In this document: one piece after another, positions 17,761 to 27,783 of the stretch
Layout of the letters: each line of letters starts with the position of its first letter
Position numbering within the stretch: position 1 is the first letter of the stretch
Notes under the pieces: model-generated
The model's input: only the letters and a program-made list of their open reading frames with translations
Databases searched by the model: none
Told to the model about the DNA's origin: nothing
Program-made: the position numbers and the translations under genes
Assembly: GCF_001189295.1 (NCBI RefSeq)
Contig: NZ_CP012159.1
Span: 930,001 to 994,000 of the forward strand
Direction of reading: 5' to 3'
From: Chondromyces crocatus
GTDB lineage: Bacteria; Myxococcota_A; Polyangia; Polyangiales; Polyangiaceae
Length of the DNA: 64,000 nt

Positions 17761-19659
17761 CAGCGGTCCGGAAGCAACGCCACGCACTATCCACCCTCAC
17801 CCAGAAAGCACTGGCGGCAAGGTGGGAAATGCTGACCGGACGGGAGATGACCGCGACGCTTGACTCTCGCATCTAGAACGTCCACGCGCCCCAGATGTCC
17901 TGCGCCCTTCGGCGGCGCCCCCCCTCCGCGCCGATGCCCTCGGTCCCACAGCCTCTCGCCAACTCGTCGACGGCTCCGAACGAGCGCCCTTCAAAGCAGG
18001 ACGTCCAGTCCGAGCTCCCGCGGCCTTCAGCATGCGCCTGCTCTCTCCGGAGTCACGGTCGCCCATCCCCGACCCCCAAGGTGTCAACCACTGCGGACGC
18101 AAAGCCCATCGCGGCTCTGTGCGCCAGTGCCTACACGGGCTTGCGCCAGCCTTCCAGGAAGCGCTGCGCTTCTTCCTAATATAGAGGAGGCGCGAGAGGC
18201 CGAAGATGAAGAGGCCGGAAACGTACTCGATGGGCGCGCCCGTTCCACGCTCAGTACATGACATGCGATGTGGACAGCGATGTCCGGGAGCCAACTTCAC
18301 AGAGTCCATACGACTGCCCAATCAGCTCCATTCCCGAAGCCGACCCCCGCTGACGAGGAAATCCAACATCGATTTCAGGACTGAGCCGAGGGACGAGAAG
18401 GGCGAGCCAGCCTGGAAGAAGGCTGACGTAGACAGCCGAGACACCAGCACCTAGTCACCTGGGCGGTGAAGCCCGATCGATTCCTGGGGGCACGTTTCGG
18501 TCGCCATCCGGACGGCCTTTGATCCGCGATGACGGCTGACGAACAAGGCACTTCCAAAGGAACATCTCGGCCTCTTTCGTCAGCAGGCAAAGTACCCCTC
18601 GTCGTTGCAGAGGTCGACAGGACTCGAGCCGATGTAGGGCTGGACTGCTCGATGTCTGTGCGCATCGGTAGCGCTGGCGACTGCACGGTGTGATGGAGAC
18701 CATCACGCAACACGACGCCTTCTTTACTCACCAAAGCACGCATGACACCTGATCTGAGCGGAGCTGTAGGGATGGCGGAGGGCTGGAAGACGTTCGAATG
18801 GGATGCCGATGCGTATCCTGTGCGCCAGGCAGCCATCATCGACTTCGCGCGCGAAAATTGGCACAGGCGACAGCTTGCCGTGCGTATCGCGGCCATTCGC
18901 GCTCAGGAACGCGAGTGTGACAAGCCGCTCTACCTTGGGAAGAGAACGAGGTCATCACGCTGGCGCGCGCGGGCTGCCCTCTGACATACCCGTCTCGAGA
19001 GCGGCAGCGTCACCGCCGAAACGCTGTAGACGCGGCGGCAACCACCTCGCGTGGCACGACGAGCAGGGCCGCGCCACACGGTACGCACTGGTAGCGGCGT
19101 GCGGTGACCACGAGGCACGTGGTCGGGGGCCTCCGGGCCAAGAACCTGTCGCTCACGGCTTCCATGTCCCTGCAAGTGGACCGCGCCCCACAGGGGGGCT
19201 CGCAGCGTCACACCTTTGGCACTGCGCAAAGCGGGATTCTCCGACCGTAGGCAGGCGCTGCTGCCAGCGCTCGATGTTGATGCCACGCTCGACAACACTG
19301 AGTGCGGCTCGATTCTCCGACACTGGAACGAGAGCGCGACGAGGAGGCTATCGGTCGAGATCAGGGTTTCTCGTCGTCTCTTTCTGTTCCCGGCTTCATG
19401 CCGTGGCTCCGTTCTGCTCTCTCGGCGCCACGCCAGCACGTGCCATCATGCACGCGCACTGGTGGCAATGGCCATCCATGGCCGCACGAGGACCCCGAAG
19501 TCTGATGTCCCTCAATGAGGGTGATTGAAAGAGTCAAGAGAGCGACTATCGAGACCGAGCGGCCACACTGGTGAGTCATCAGGACGGCCTGAACCCGGCT
19601 GTGGACATGGCAGTCGGCCTTGGACCGAAGGATCTCCTTGTGAAGGTGCTGAAGTTCCC
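17761..19659. other. Gene-poor region, no recognised gene
   Basis: About 1.9 kb with only short overlapping frames on both strands. One plus-strand frame at 18742-18984 reads like protein in its middle (YPVRQAAIIDFARENWHRRQ) but is short and unsupported by a ribosome-binding site; it may be a fragment of a lost gene. No tRNA-like cloverleaf, terminator or complete mobile element was seen. Confidence 0.5.
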
Positions 19660-20075
19660 AACCGGAAGCAGTTCTTGGCGTTTCTCTTCTTCCTGCTCAT
19701 GGACGCAGGTTGAGGCTACGGCCCTCGTCCAGACCCACGCTGCTTGCGCAATCCCTGCGTGCCCAGAAGTGGGAACTTGTCAGGCTTCGTTCCCTCTCAC
19801 GGACTGCCAGTGAATTCGAATCGCCGATTTCCCTTTCACAGCCCGCACGGTGTTCGTGAGGCTGAACTTCGGCGGAATGCTCAGCAGTAGATGCACGTGA
19901 TCGGCCATCGCGTATCTTCCACGAGTTCGATCTCGCACTCTACGCACAGCTCCCGCAGGATGCTCCCGATCTGGTGCCCCAGGCTGCCAGAGATTGCCCG
20001 CTTCCTGTTTTTCGGGACGGTCAGCGCCTGGGTACCTGCAGTGCCGTCGGACGTGCGCCGCCAGTGTGCCACGCT
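19660..20075 (-). pseudogene. IS200/IS605-type transposase (TnpA) remnant
   Basis: Pieces of an IS200-type Y1 transposase can be read on the minus strand in order but in different frames. First comes VPKNRKRAISGSL and ILRELCVECEIELVED. After a frame change follows MADHVHLLLSIPPKFSLTNT with VKGKSAIRIH (ATG at 19908), carrying the HUH metal motif as HVH. Then come FWARRDCASSVGLDEG and, in a third frame, VHEQEEEKRQEL. At least two or three frameshifts separate these parts. The catalytic Tyr of the family's Y-[IV]-x-x-Q helix appears replaced by Cys (CVHEQ). The gene is dead. No flanking hairpin ends were identified. Confidence 0.8.
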
Positions 20076-20080
20076 CGCAT

Positions 20081-20947
20081 GACGGCTTCCTTTCCCGCGA
20101 CCGGCGAGGTTCCCGCGGCGGAGACCGATGCGTTGTTCACGACGCGACGGCAGAGCCTCCTCGAGTCACACCGCGATAGGCGATGAGTCCCCTTTCGAGT
20201 GATCTTCTTACTCCCGAGATCGAAGTGAACCACGGCGCGCTGGACTCAGGGCCCACCCGGGCGACGTCACCCGCCGACTGACACAGGGCGTGTCACCCCT
20301 CGGTGCGCCCCCAATGTCGATCCTTGGAAAGGTCGTGCCGTTACAGCGACGGCGATGTTGCCACCCGCGGTAAGATCTGGCTCCAAACCTTGATTGGGAT
20401 GCCATCCGAACCGCTGACCGAACTGGCGCACGCCGCCTTCTCGGCGCTCATATTCTTCACCATAAGTCGACCGACCTCGATCAGATACCGCTCGCCGACA
20501 GCGGCAAGCACTTGCCGTACCACCGAGACACGCTCCGCGCAGTTGCTGGTTTTTTTACTACCACTGCATCGCCATGCTGGTGTCATTGTTGCCGGCCTCT
20601 CTCATGACTTGGCCTGCTGCTGCCCTCTCGAGGTGAGTGCAATGGTGTGTGGGCATCAGCGAGAAATGGGCTCCCAGATGAACGTTGCCAGTGTGGTGAT
20701 CTCGCAACGTTGTGTTCAGGTGCTCTCCACGTCCGAGGAGATCGACCTGCGACCTCAGCCTTTGTGCATCGGCCTATGATGACCTGAAAGCGCGGACGCT
20801 TCGACCGGAGCAGCCGCTGCATAGGACTCTGAATGACCACCGACCAATAAAAAGTGCCGGCATCATTATTCTTGGCTTGACCTTGTAAGCGGCAACGGCA
20901 TAGTCATAACTAGCCGTCGAGCTGGTCTCGGCGACAGGAGTTTCAAG
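20081..20947. other. Gene-poor region upstream of the AT-hook gene
   Basis: About 870 bp with short frames only. A minus-strand frame of 81 codons (20341-20586) has some protein-like character (VVRQVLAAVGERYLIEVGRLM) but no recognised family. The last 130 bp before 20948 are AT-richer and probably hold the promoter of the AT-hook gene. Confidence 0.45.
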
Positions 20948-21535
20948 ATGGCAGCCGACGCCTTTTCGCGACAGATTGTAGAGCTCGTTCGGAAGATGCC
21001 GGACGAGGCGCTTCTCGCGCTTGTGAAGAATCAACTGGGAGCCCTTTCGGGCATGGAGGCAGTTCTACCTGCGCCGATTTCGGGTCGTGGGCGCGTTCGT
21101 GGAATGTCCTCGGCGCAGCCAAAGAAGCCAGGAGCGCTCGGGATTGCGAAGCGGGCTCCCGTGGGCGCCAAACGTCGCCCGGGACGTCCTCGCAAGGCCG
21201 CTGCGACATCTGCTCAGCGTCAAGAGACGCTCGACAAAGTGGAGCGGATTGTAAAGTCCAGCGCAGGCCTGAGCGCTAGTGAGGTAGCCAAGCAGGCAGG
21301 AATTCCGCAGACGCGGGCGGCGGCTGCCCTCAAGGAACTGAAACTGGCCAAGCGCATTTTTCAAGGAGGAGATCGTCGCTTTGCCCGCTATGCGGGGGAT
21401 GCGAAGACGGCGGACGGCGCGAGCCTCTTGGCGCGTAAAAATGCCGCAGGTCCCTCTCGGAAAGCAGCCTCAAAAGGTGGGCGGAAGCGTGCGCAGGGGC
21501 AGGCGGCAGTACAGGCTCAGACCCCGGCGAAGTAG
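20948..21535 (+). CDS. AT-hook / winged-helix DNA-binding protein
   Basis: A 195-residue basic protein. Residues about 1-38 form a helical segment (FSRQIVELVRKMPDEALLALVKNQLG). An AT-hook, KRRPGRPRK, lies near residue 80. Residues about 95-155 look like a winged helix-turn-helix (ETLDKVERIVKSSAGLSASE, then QAGIPQTRAAAALKELKLAK, then a wing with GGDRRFARY). The tail is Lys/Ala/Gln-rich. The combination suggests a nucleoid-associated or regulatory protein that binds the AT-rich minor groove and a specific site. It is the only intact gene in the 6-kb gene-poor island. The ATG lies just after GACAGGAG. The exact family is not recognised. Confidence 0.8.
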   Translation: MAADAFSRQIVELVRKMPDEALLALVKNQLGALSGMEAVLPAPISGRGRVRGMSSAQPKKPGALGIAKRAPVGAKRRPGRPRKAAATSAQRQETLDKVERIVKSSAGLSASEVAKQAGIPQTRAAAALKELKLAKRIFQGGDRRFARYAGDAKTADGASLLARKNAAGPSRKAASKGGRKRAQGQAAVQAQTPAK

Positions 21536-22034
21536 TAAGATCTCAGCTTGGTTCGCTTTCCCCCATGGTCGCACCTCTCGAGTCTCCCGTGCCGGCATGG
21601 CGATTCTACGTCCTCTGTACGAGCTGAGGCTTGTGGAGTCGCGCGGCTTCTGCCCTCTGTCCGCAATCTCCATCCGATCCGACAAAGGCGCAGAGCGGTG
21701 CAGGCACACTCTTGTTTCGAGAGACCATGTCGGTTGAGAGGGCATTAGTAACTCGAGAAGGCGTCGCTGACGTCCGCAATGGGAGGCGCGGAGTATCGCT
21801 TGACATGGGGGGGTCATGACGATCATCGCGACGCAGCACGAGGGGCAGGGAGCGTATTCCGGGGAAGTGACGAGAGCAGGCATTCGAAGAGCGAGCTGAA
21901 AGCTTTCCCGGCGGAATGCTGGCCCGAGGCGGACGGGAGCGTGGAGTGCCCGGGAGTGCCCCTCTGGTGCATTTCGTCGACGTCGCTAAAGAACGCCGCG
22001 GCAGTCACGAGGCGGAAGCGCGTGCTGCCGTTGC
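21536..22034. other. Intergenic region without a supported gene
   Basis: About 500 bp between the AT-hook gene and the IS66 remnant. Short frames on both strands lack motifs. It may include the outer part of the decayed insertion sequence, but no terminal inverted repeat was found. Confidence 0.4.
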
Positions 22035-22810
22035 GTCGCGCGGGTGCGTCGTAAACCCAGCGTCGGGCAGGAACTTGTCGAGCCTCGAGCGTGGCCTGCC
22101 GCGTTGCAGTTGGGCGACGACATCGGTGTTTCAGACGTGAGGGTTGACCGCTTGCAGGCTGCACAAGCGTGAAGGCGCTGGCGAGAGGTTCGATGTCTTT
22201 GTCGGGGTCGGCGAAAGGAAGTGCATGCAACTGGCAGCAGCCTTGCGCAACTGCCGCTCCGCGTCGCCGTCGTCGAGCTCCGAGCGCGCGTCGGGGAAGC
22301 ATCGCAGCCAGGCGCCCTTCTGACCTTTCGCATGGAAGGTGGCCTCCTACAGACAGCGGCTTCGGCATGAGCGACTGATGGGTCTCACGCACCCATTGGG
22401 AGAGCGCATCGACCGCACTGTCCGCAGACGCGTTCCGAGGCCAGAGGCCCAAGGCTCCCGATAGCGCTCGAGGTGTGGTGGCAGCGGCGGGCGCTCTGCG
22501 CGATTCGGTGGTTTTGGCGAGTCGGTAGCAGAAGTTGCCTGCTCCCCCCTCTCGGGCGGAGCATCTGGGAGCTGAGGAGCAGGGGCTCGTCCGCGTCCTG
22601 CAGGATAGTCAGCCAAAGCGAGAGCTGTTGCGAGCTCACCTTCTGACTCTTGCGACCGTACAAGGCTCACAGGGCGGCCTGGAAGCGCAGCGCGAGAGCA
22701 TGGTGTGCGTCGCTCAGCTGCGTGAGCCAGCCGAGCATGTGCTCGATGAGCTCCGTGATGCATCCTTGGTCCGGGAGCTGGGTCAGCCGGCGTTGAATTT
22801 GAAAGACGTC
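22035..22810 (-). pseudogene. IS66-type transposase (TnpC) remnant
   Basis: On the minus strand, segments resembling IS66 TnpC occur in the right order but in several frames. First is a helical lead (ITELIEHMLGWLTQLSDAHH) ended by a stop codon, then LYGRKSQKVSSQQL, the family's GRKSE-type motif. Further on comes NRAERPPLPPHLER, matching the conserved R-x-PLPxHLxR. At the C-terminal end is NTDVVAQLQRG with RSRLDKFLPDAGF, matching DVLxRLxxHPxxRLDELLP. In-frame stops and frame changes show it is dead, and the central catalytic DDE part is largely missing. Partner genes tnpA and tnpB were not seen. Confidence 0.7.
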
Positions 22811-22870
22811 GACAGGAGCTTACCGCGGAGCATCCCATCTCTCGTCATGTCGACTGGCCGCGGGGCGAAG

Positions 22871-23971
22871 CTACTGGCGGTCGGAGCTGGGCGAGCCTGC
22901 ACTCGCCTGGGCATCTATGCTTCTCGGCTCCAGCCGGGAATCTGACGAGCGAGTCCCATCGGACCGTGACTGCGCTTTCTCCGCGTCACGTCGCTCGTAG
23001 GCAATGATGATCTTCTGCACCAGAGGGTGGCGAACGACATCCACGTCAGTGAACGAGCAAAGAGCGATTCCCTCGATGCCGCCAAGAAGGTCACGAGCTT
23101 CGGCCAAACCGCTCCTGGCACCATGGGGCAGGTCGATCTGCGTGACATCGCCCGTGACGACTGAACGAGAGGCATAGCCGAGGCGGGTCAAGAACATTCT
23201 CATCTGATCGCTCGTGGCATTTTGCGCCTCGTCTAGGATCACAAAGCAGTCGTTGAGCGTGCGGCCGCGCATGAAAGCAAGTGGCGCGACCTCTATCTGC
23301 CCCCGCGCCACCAGACCCTGAGCTTTGTCCGGATCCATCATGTCATGCAGCGCATCGTAGAGAGGGCGGAGGTACGGGTTCACTTTTTCCGCCAGATCTC
23401 CCGGCAAGAATCCCAAGCGTTCACCAGCTTCGACAGCGGGCCGTGTGAGGATGATCCTCTTGACCCTGCGTTCCAGCAAAGCATGTACCGCCATTGCCAT
23501 GGCCAGGTACGTTTTGCCTGTACCAGCTGGGCCGATGCCAAAGGTGAGATCGTGACTGCGTATGGCTTGGATGTATCGCTTCTGAGCCAATCCCTTGGCT
23601 GTGATGGGACGTCGCCGCGGCGTGATGAGAACCACGTCTTCAAAGAGCTCACGAAGAGTGACGCCCGGTTCATCCCGCAAAGCTTGCGCTCCTCGAGCGT
23701 AGTCTTGAGCTTCCAAGACGACACCGCTCCGGATGAGCTGTGCCGCCTCTGCGAGACAGCGCTCTCCGAGAGCGACTCTGTCGGCTTCACCTGCGAGGAA
23801 GATCGTGTTCCCTCGAATTCCGGACTCGATGCCCAGCACACGCGCGATGAGCCGAATGTGCTCGTTGCTTGGTCCTGCCAGTGTCAGCAAGGTCGAGCGA
23901 TCGAGCACCTCGACCTCAGCGTTGATGCGTACTCCTTGGCTCGGCGACATCTCCATCTCTTTATCACTCAT
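22871..23971 (-). CDS. phoH: PhoH-like ATPase
   Basis: PhoH/YbeZ-family P-loop ATPase, cytoplasmic, linked in bacteria to RNA metabolism and ribosome maturation together with YbeY. The N-terminal 100 residues form a KH-like domain (LAGPSNEHIRLIARVLGIE). The ATPase core has the lead PITAKGLAQKRYIQAI, Walker A GPAGTGKTYLAMAMA, RPAVEAGERLGFLPGDL, PLYDALHDM, Walker B FVILDEAQN and the sensor region VVTGDVTQIDLP. A Ser-rich tail follows. ATG 23971 has GGAGAG upstream; an in-frame GTG at 24064 and ATG at 24031 are alternatives. It faces away from the porin gene. No ybeY gene is adjacent. Confidence 0.9.
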   Translation of the reverse strand: MSDKEMEMSPSQGVRINAEVEVLDRSTLLTLAGPSNEHIRLIARVLGIESGIRGNTIFLAGEADRVALGERCLAEAAQLIRSGVVLEAQDYARGAQALRDEPGVTLRELFEDVVLITPRRRPITAKGLAQKRYIQAIRSHDLTFGIGPAGTGKTYLAMAMAVHALLERRVKRIILTRPAVEAGERLGFLPGDLAEKVNPYLRPLYDALHDMMDPDKAQGLVARGQIEVAPLAFMRGRTLNDCFVILDEAQNATSDQMRMFLTRLGYASRSVVTGDVTQIDLPHGARSGLAEARDLLGGIEGIALCSFTDVDVVRHPLVQKIIIAYERRDAEKAQSRSDGTRSSDSRLEPRSIDAQASAGSPSSDRQ

Positions 23972-24207
23972 TGACACACGCTCTCCGTCGACATGTTCCG
24001 TCTGTTGCGCGTCCTGCTGGCACTGAGTCATGCCAACTAGCGTCGTCTTGACCGATGAGATCACGCATGCGAGCGTCTGCTTCGTTCCTTTGCAGCTGCT
24101 TCATGCGACAGTTGAGAGTGAGACCCTCAGAGAAGCGCTCCACGCAGTTGCTCCGTCATGGCCAGGTTCATCTGCCTCGGATCTGCATCAGGGAGAGATG
24201 GCGCATC

Positions 24208-25857
24208 ATGAAGATACCGATTCCGGCGCTCTTGGGCCTTGGGGTCACTTTGTCAAGTCCCGTAACATCTGCTCAGCCCTCGCCCCCGTCAACGGTATCT
24301 CTCGAGGCCTCTTCGAGTTCCGCTCCTCCCCCTCCTCCTTCCCCAGGTGCGCCCTCGTTTGACTTGGAAGAGAGTCGCGTCTCGTCCGCTTTTCCGGCGA
24401 GCCTCGATGAGCCAGAGGTTCGTGGTGCACCAATGGCAGGCTGGAAGGACGTCTTTTTCATTCGCTCTTCCAACGACCTCTTTCGTCTCTACCCCATGGC
24501 GCGCCTTCACCTCGACATGCACAGCTCATTCGGCCCCGGGCTGGGCGAGCGCTCTGGCTTTCGAGATGAAACGGCGCCACAGGTCAGCTTCTTTGCTCGC
24601 AGGATCAGGTTGGAGCTAGGTGGCGACCTCCTGAGGCGCCTTTCCTTCATGCTCGGCGTCGACTTCGGAGGACAGCCTCTCCTGAACAACGACGGTTCAA
24701 TGAGCAGTGGTCTCGCACGACCCGGGGAGGATCCCACCCTGGCTCCGCCTTCATGGGCTCCTTTTCAAGCGACAGGTCCCGTGGCGGTGCTCGCGAACAA
24801 CTGGATCAACTATCGGGCACTTCCGTTTCTCAACTTCATGGTCGGTCAGTTCATGGCGCCTTACTCGCTCGAGAACATGACCAGCAGCAACGACACGCTC
24901 TTCATGGAGCGTGTTCTTCCCATTCGAGCCTTCATTTTTCCTCATCACAGGGAGATCGGTCTCATGGCGTGGGGGGAGCTGCCCAACCGCCTCGCCGTCT
25001 ATCACGTCGGCATCTTCTCGGGGGATGGCCCGAATCGTCCGGGGGTCGACAGTCTCCCCGCGGTGATCGGGCGCATCTACTGTCGCCCATTCGCGACGAC
25101 GAGCGAGCACTTGCTGGCACGCGCGCAGATTGGTGTCAGCGCGATGTACGCTGCTCGAGACCAGGCTCGCGTAGGAACGGATTATCCGAGGATATCCACT
25201 GGACAGTTCACCACAATCTGGGAACCCCGCTATCAAGATGCGAGTGGGCAGACGATGAGGGTCATCCCTTCCGGTGCCCAGCGTGCGGTCGGTGGCGAGC
25301 TATGGCTGCCACTCCGACAGTTCGATTTTCGGTCGGAGGTTCACTATGTCGATAACCACACGCGCGAGGCGACGGAAGGGGCGCAGCTCAGCAACACAGA
25401 ACGCTTGGGGCAACTGCGGGGAGTGGGATGGTATGCAGCTCTGTCTCTCTGGCTGGGCGATGCGCAGATCAATGGAGAGCCAGGACTCGGGTCTCGGCCC
25501 ATTCAACTCGCAGCTGACCAGGACGCCTCCCCGCGCACGGCTCTGCAGTTGACAGGGGTCGTAGGCGGCGTGCATGCCACGTATGAAGGGGCCTCGCGGG
25601 GAGGCATACCCACCCTTCGCTCCTCCATGCATGGCGATGGGACGCAAGAAGCCATCGATGTGATGCAGTACGGCGTCGCGGCAACGTACTGGCACACCCG
25701 TCACCTTCGTCTCATGGCGAACTACAACATCTATCAGTCGCCTCGAGGTGGCACTGTCAGCGCGGTCGACCAAGCCTCGAGCCGTCCACCGTCGAACTCG
25801 GAGCAGGGGGCCCATCTAGCGCACGAGCTTGGGGGCCGCGTCGCCGTGCAGTTCTGA
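24208..25857 (+). CDS. Phosphate-selective porin O/P-like outer-membrane protein
   Basis: Predicted outer-membrane beta-barrel of 549 residues with a signal peptide (MKIPIPALLGLGVTLSSPVTSAQ), a Pro/Ser-rich linker of 45 residues, and a long barrel ending VAVQF with the terminal Phe expected for barrel insertion. The pattern FFARRIRLELGGDLLRRLSFMLGVDFGG and FLNFMVGQFMAPYSLENMTSSND matches the porin O/P family (R-R-x-R-x-x-x-G, then G-Q-x-x-P-F/Y-S-x-E), which passes phosphate or other anions. GGGAGAG lies about 12 bases before ATG 24208. No phosphate-uptake genes are adjacent, so the ligand is open. Confidence 0.8.
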   Translation: MKIPIPALLGLGVTLSSPVTSAQPSPPSTVSLEASSSSAPPPPPSPGAPSFDLEESRVSSAFPASLDEPEVRGAPMAGWKDVFFIRSSNDLFRLYPMARLHLDMHSSFGPGLGERSGFRDETAPQVSFFARRIRLELGGDLLRRLSFMLGVDFGGQPLLNNDGSMSSGLARPGEDPTLAPPSWAPFQATGPVAVLANNWINYRALPFLNFMVGQFMAPYSLENMTSSNDTLFMERVLPIRAFIFPHHREIGLMAWGELPNRLAVYHVGIFSGDGPNRPGVDSLPAVIGRIYCRPFATTSEHLLARAQIGVSAMYAARDQARVGTDYPRISTGQFTTIWEPRYQDASGQTMRVIPSGAQRAVGGELWLPLRQFDFRSEVHYVDNHTREATEGAQLSNTERLGQLRGVGWYAALSLWLGDAQINGEPGLGSRPIQLAADQDASPRTALQLTGVVGGVHATYEGASRGGIPTLRSSMHGDGTQEAIDVMQYGVAATYWHTRHLRLMANYNIYQSPRGGTVSAVDQASSRPPSNSEQGAHLAHELGGRVAVQF

Positions 25858-25908
25858 GGGCCACTCAGTTATTTGCCCTCCATCGGCTTGCGGAGGTACG
25901 CACCTCGC

Positions 25909-27180
25909 ATGCGTCAGTGGATCGCCATCGGAGCTGCGGTAGGCCTCGTGGCCGTGACCCTTCCGCTACTGCGAGGGCAGGATGAGAAACTCTCGGCACT
26001 ACTCTCCAAAGGGGAAGCGGCTGATGGTCCTCAAATCACTCGACTCGTCACTCCACCACCTTTGACGGCGCTCGACTTGAGTCGCATCGACGATCGGGGG
26101 GAGGTGGCCACGGCGCAAGCTCACGGCGGCAGGTCTGCTGAGCTGACTGTCACGCCAAAGTATCAACGAGCAGCGATGGGGTTCATGCGCAGTGGGCGCG
26201 TGCCGGAAGGTGCTGTCGTCATGACGGACATCAGGACCGGAGATGTGCTGGCATGGGCAAGCTACGTGGATGAAGGCAAACTCCATGACATCGCCTCGGA
26301 AGCCACAGCACCGTCCGCAAGTGTATTCAAGGTCGTCACGGGCGCAGCGCTCATAGAGGCTGGTCTTACTCCAAGCACCAAGCAATGTTACTCGGGCGGG
26401 GAGCATTCGATTCGCGCAGCCGACATGGTCGACAACAAGCGGCGCGACAAGTATTGCGCGACACTCACCCAGGCGATGGGGCGTAGCATCAACACGGTGT
26501 TTGCTCGCTTGGCTGCGAAGAATCTCGAGCGGAGCAAGCTCATCGACATGGCGGAGCGGCTTGGATGGGGGAAGGACATTCCTTTCGACACGCCGGTAGC
26601 GACCAGCCATCTCAACATCCCGGAGGACGAGCTCGGCTTCGCTCGTACGGCAGCAGGCTTCTGGAACACAACCTTGTCGCCCTTTCAGGGAGCCAACCTT
26701 GCGACCACGGTCGCCAACGGCGGGGAAATGATTCGACTCCGGGTCGTCAAGAGCGTCAAGGACGAGTCTGGTGAGATCTACCGTGGATCGATGGGACGAC
26801 AGGTTCTCAACAGGGCGATGAGCGAGGAAACGGCTCAAGCCGTGACGTCGATGATGGAGGACACTGTCGATAACGGGACGAGCTACCGCTCCTTCCATGA
26901 CAAGAGTGGGCGTCCTTATCTGCCCGGCATTCGTGTTGCCGGCAAGACGGGAACGTTGACGAAGCCGACTCCCGAGGGGCCGTTCTACACTTGGTTTGTG
27001 GGTTTTGCCCCGAGCCGAAAGCCGGAAGTGGCCATTTCGGTGCTCGTCGCAAATGGTGCCAAATGGCGCGTCAAGGCAACGAACGTTGCGTGTGACATGC
27101 TGCGGGTCTACTTCGCCGACAAGGGAGTCCCCGGTGTGTCCAATCCCAATGAGCGCGTCGGGTCGACCGCGCAGCGCTGA
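25909..27180 (+). CDS. Penicillin-binding transpeptidase, single membrane anchor
   Basis: Penicillin-binding protein with only a transpeptidase domain, about 423 residues. It has an N-terminal anchor (WIAIGAAVGLVAVTLPLL), the active-site SVFK with Ser at about 138, the second motif SIN in AMGRSINTVFARL, and the third motif KTGT in GIRVAGKTGT. It lacks the glycosyltransferase and the large dimerisation domain of high-mass proteins. It probably cross-links peptidoglycan in the periplasm, or acts on a special wall at development. ATG 25909 follows GGAGG at about 12 bases. It converges on tdk with a 6-bp gap. Confidence 0.88.
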   Translation: MRQWIAIGAAVGLVAVTLPLLRGQDEKLSALLSKGEAADGPQITRLVTPPPLTALDLSRIDDRGEVATAQAHGGRSAELTVTPKYQRAAMGFMRSGRVPEGAVVMTDIRTGDVLAWASYVDEGKLHDIASEATAPSASVFKVVTGAALIEAGLTPSTKQCYSGGEHSIRAADMVDNKRRDKYCATLTQAMGRSINTVFARLAAKNLERSKLIDMAERLGWGKDIPFDTPVATSHLNIPEDELGFARTAAGFWNTTLSPFQGANLATTVANGGEMIRLRVVKSVKDESGEIYRGSMGRQVLNRAMSEETAQAVTSMMEDTVDNGTSYRSFHDKSGRPYLPGIRVAGKTGTLTKPTPEGPFYTWFVGFAPSRKPEVAISVLVANGAKWRVKATNVACDMLRVYFADKGVPGVSNPNERVGSTAQR

Positions 27181-27186
27181 CGCTGA

Positions 27187-27783
27187 TCACAGCATCGTTC
27201 GTGGGGCATCACGCGGGACGAAACATGCGCGACAACGGGCCTCGTAGGACTCTGTCCCGCCCACGAGGACAGTCGTCGCTTCAGAAATGAGCCGCTGCGA
27301 GCGACTGGCAGTTCTCCCGCATACTGCACAAACAGCTCGAACCTTCGTCACCTCTTCCGCTATCGCCATGAGTTCCGGCATTGGCGCAAAAGGGCGTCCC
27401 AGATAGTCTTGATCGAGGCCCGCAGCGATGACGCGGAGGCCACGGTTCGCGAGTCGCTCACAGACATCCACGATCCCTACGTCGAAAAACTGAGCCTCGT
27501 CGATGGCGACCACTTCGGTATCCGAAACGATACGGTTCTCTAGGCTCTCGCTGGTAGCGACAGCGATCGCGTCGACCGCGGTCGCGCCATGGCTCACGAT
27601 GCGGGTCACGTCGTAGCGCGTGTCGATGCGCGGCTTGAAGGCTTGCACTCGTTGACGAGCAAGGAGCGCGCGCTTGAGCCGACGAATCAACTCCTCGGTC
27701 TTGCCGCTGAACATCGATCCGGTGATCACCTCGACTGAGCCCGCTGGGCGAGACGCTGTTCCCCGCACGCAACTTCCTTTCAC
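27187..27783 (-). CDS. tdk: Thymidine kinase
   Basis: Type II thymidine kinase of about 198 residues; it phosphorylates thymidine to dTMP in the salvage pathway. Motifs are Walker A ITGSMFSGKTEELIRRL, the Walker B-like AIDEAQFFD, the lid region GLDQDYLGRPFAPMPELM, and two zinc-binding Cys pairs, CAVCG and CRACF. The core starts at VEVITGSMF, so the first 15-20 residues are an extension. GTG 27783, GTG 27768 and a start at 27804 are all possible; none has a strong ribosome-binding site. Confidence 0.93.
   Translation of the reverse strand: MKGSCVRGTASRPAGSVEVITGSMFSGKTEELIRRLKRALLARQRVQAFKPRIDTRYDVTRIVSHGATAVDAIAVATSESLENRIVSDTEVVAIDEAQFFDVGIVDVCERLANRGLRVIAAGLDQDYLGRPFAPMPELMAIAEEVTKVRAVCAVCGRTASRSQRLISEATTVLVGGTESYEARCRACFVPRDAPRTML

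Noticed and set aside
18742-18984. Plus-strand frame of 80 codons in the island
   Set aside because: A central stretch is protein-like, but there is no ribosome-binding site, no family, and surrounding DNA is decayed; probably a fragment.
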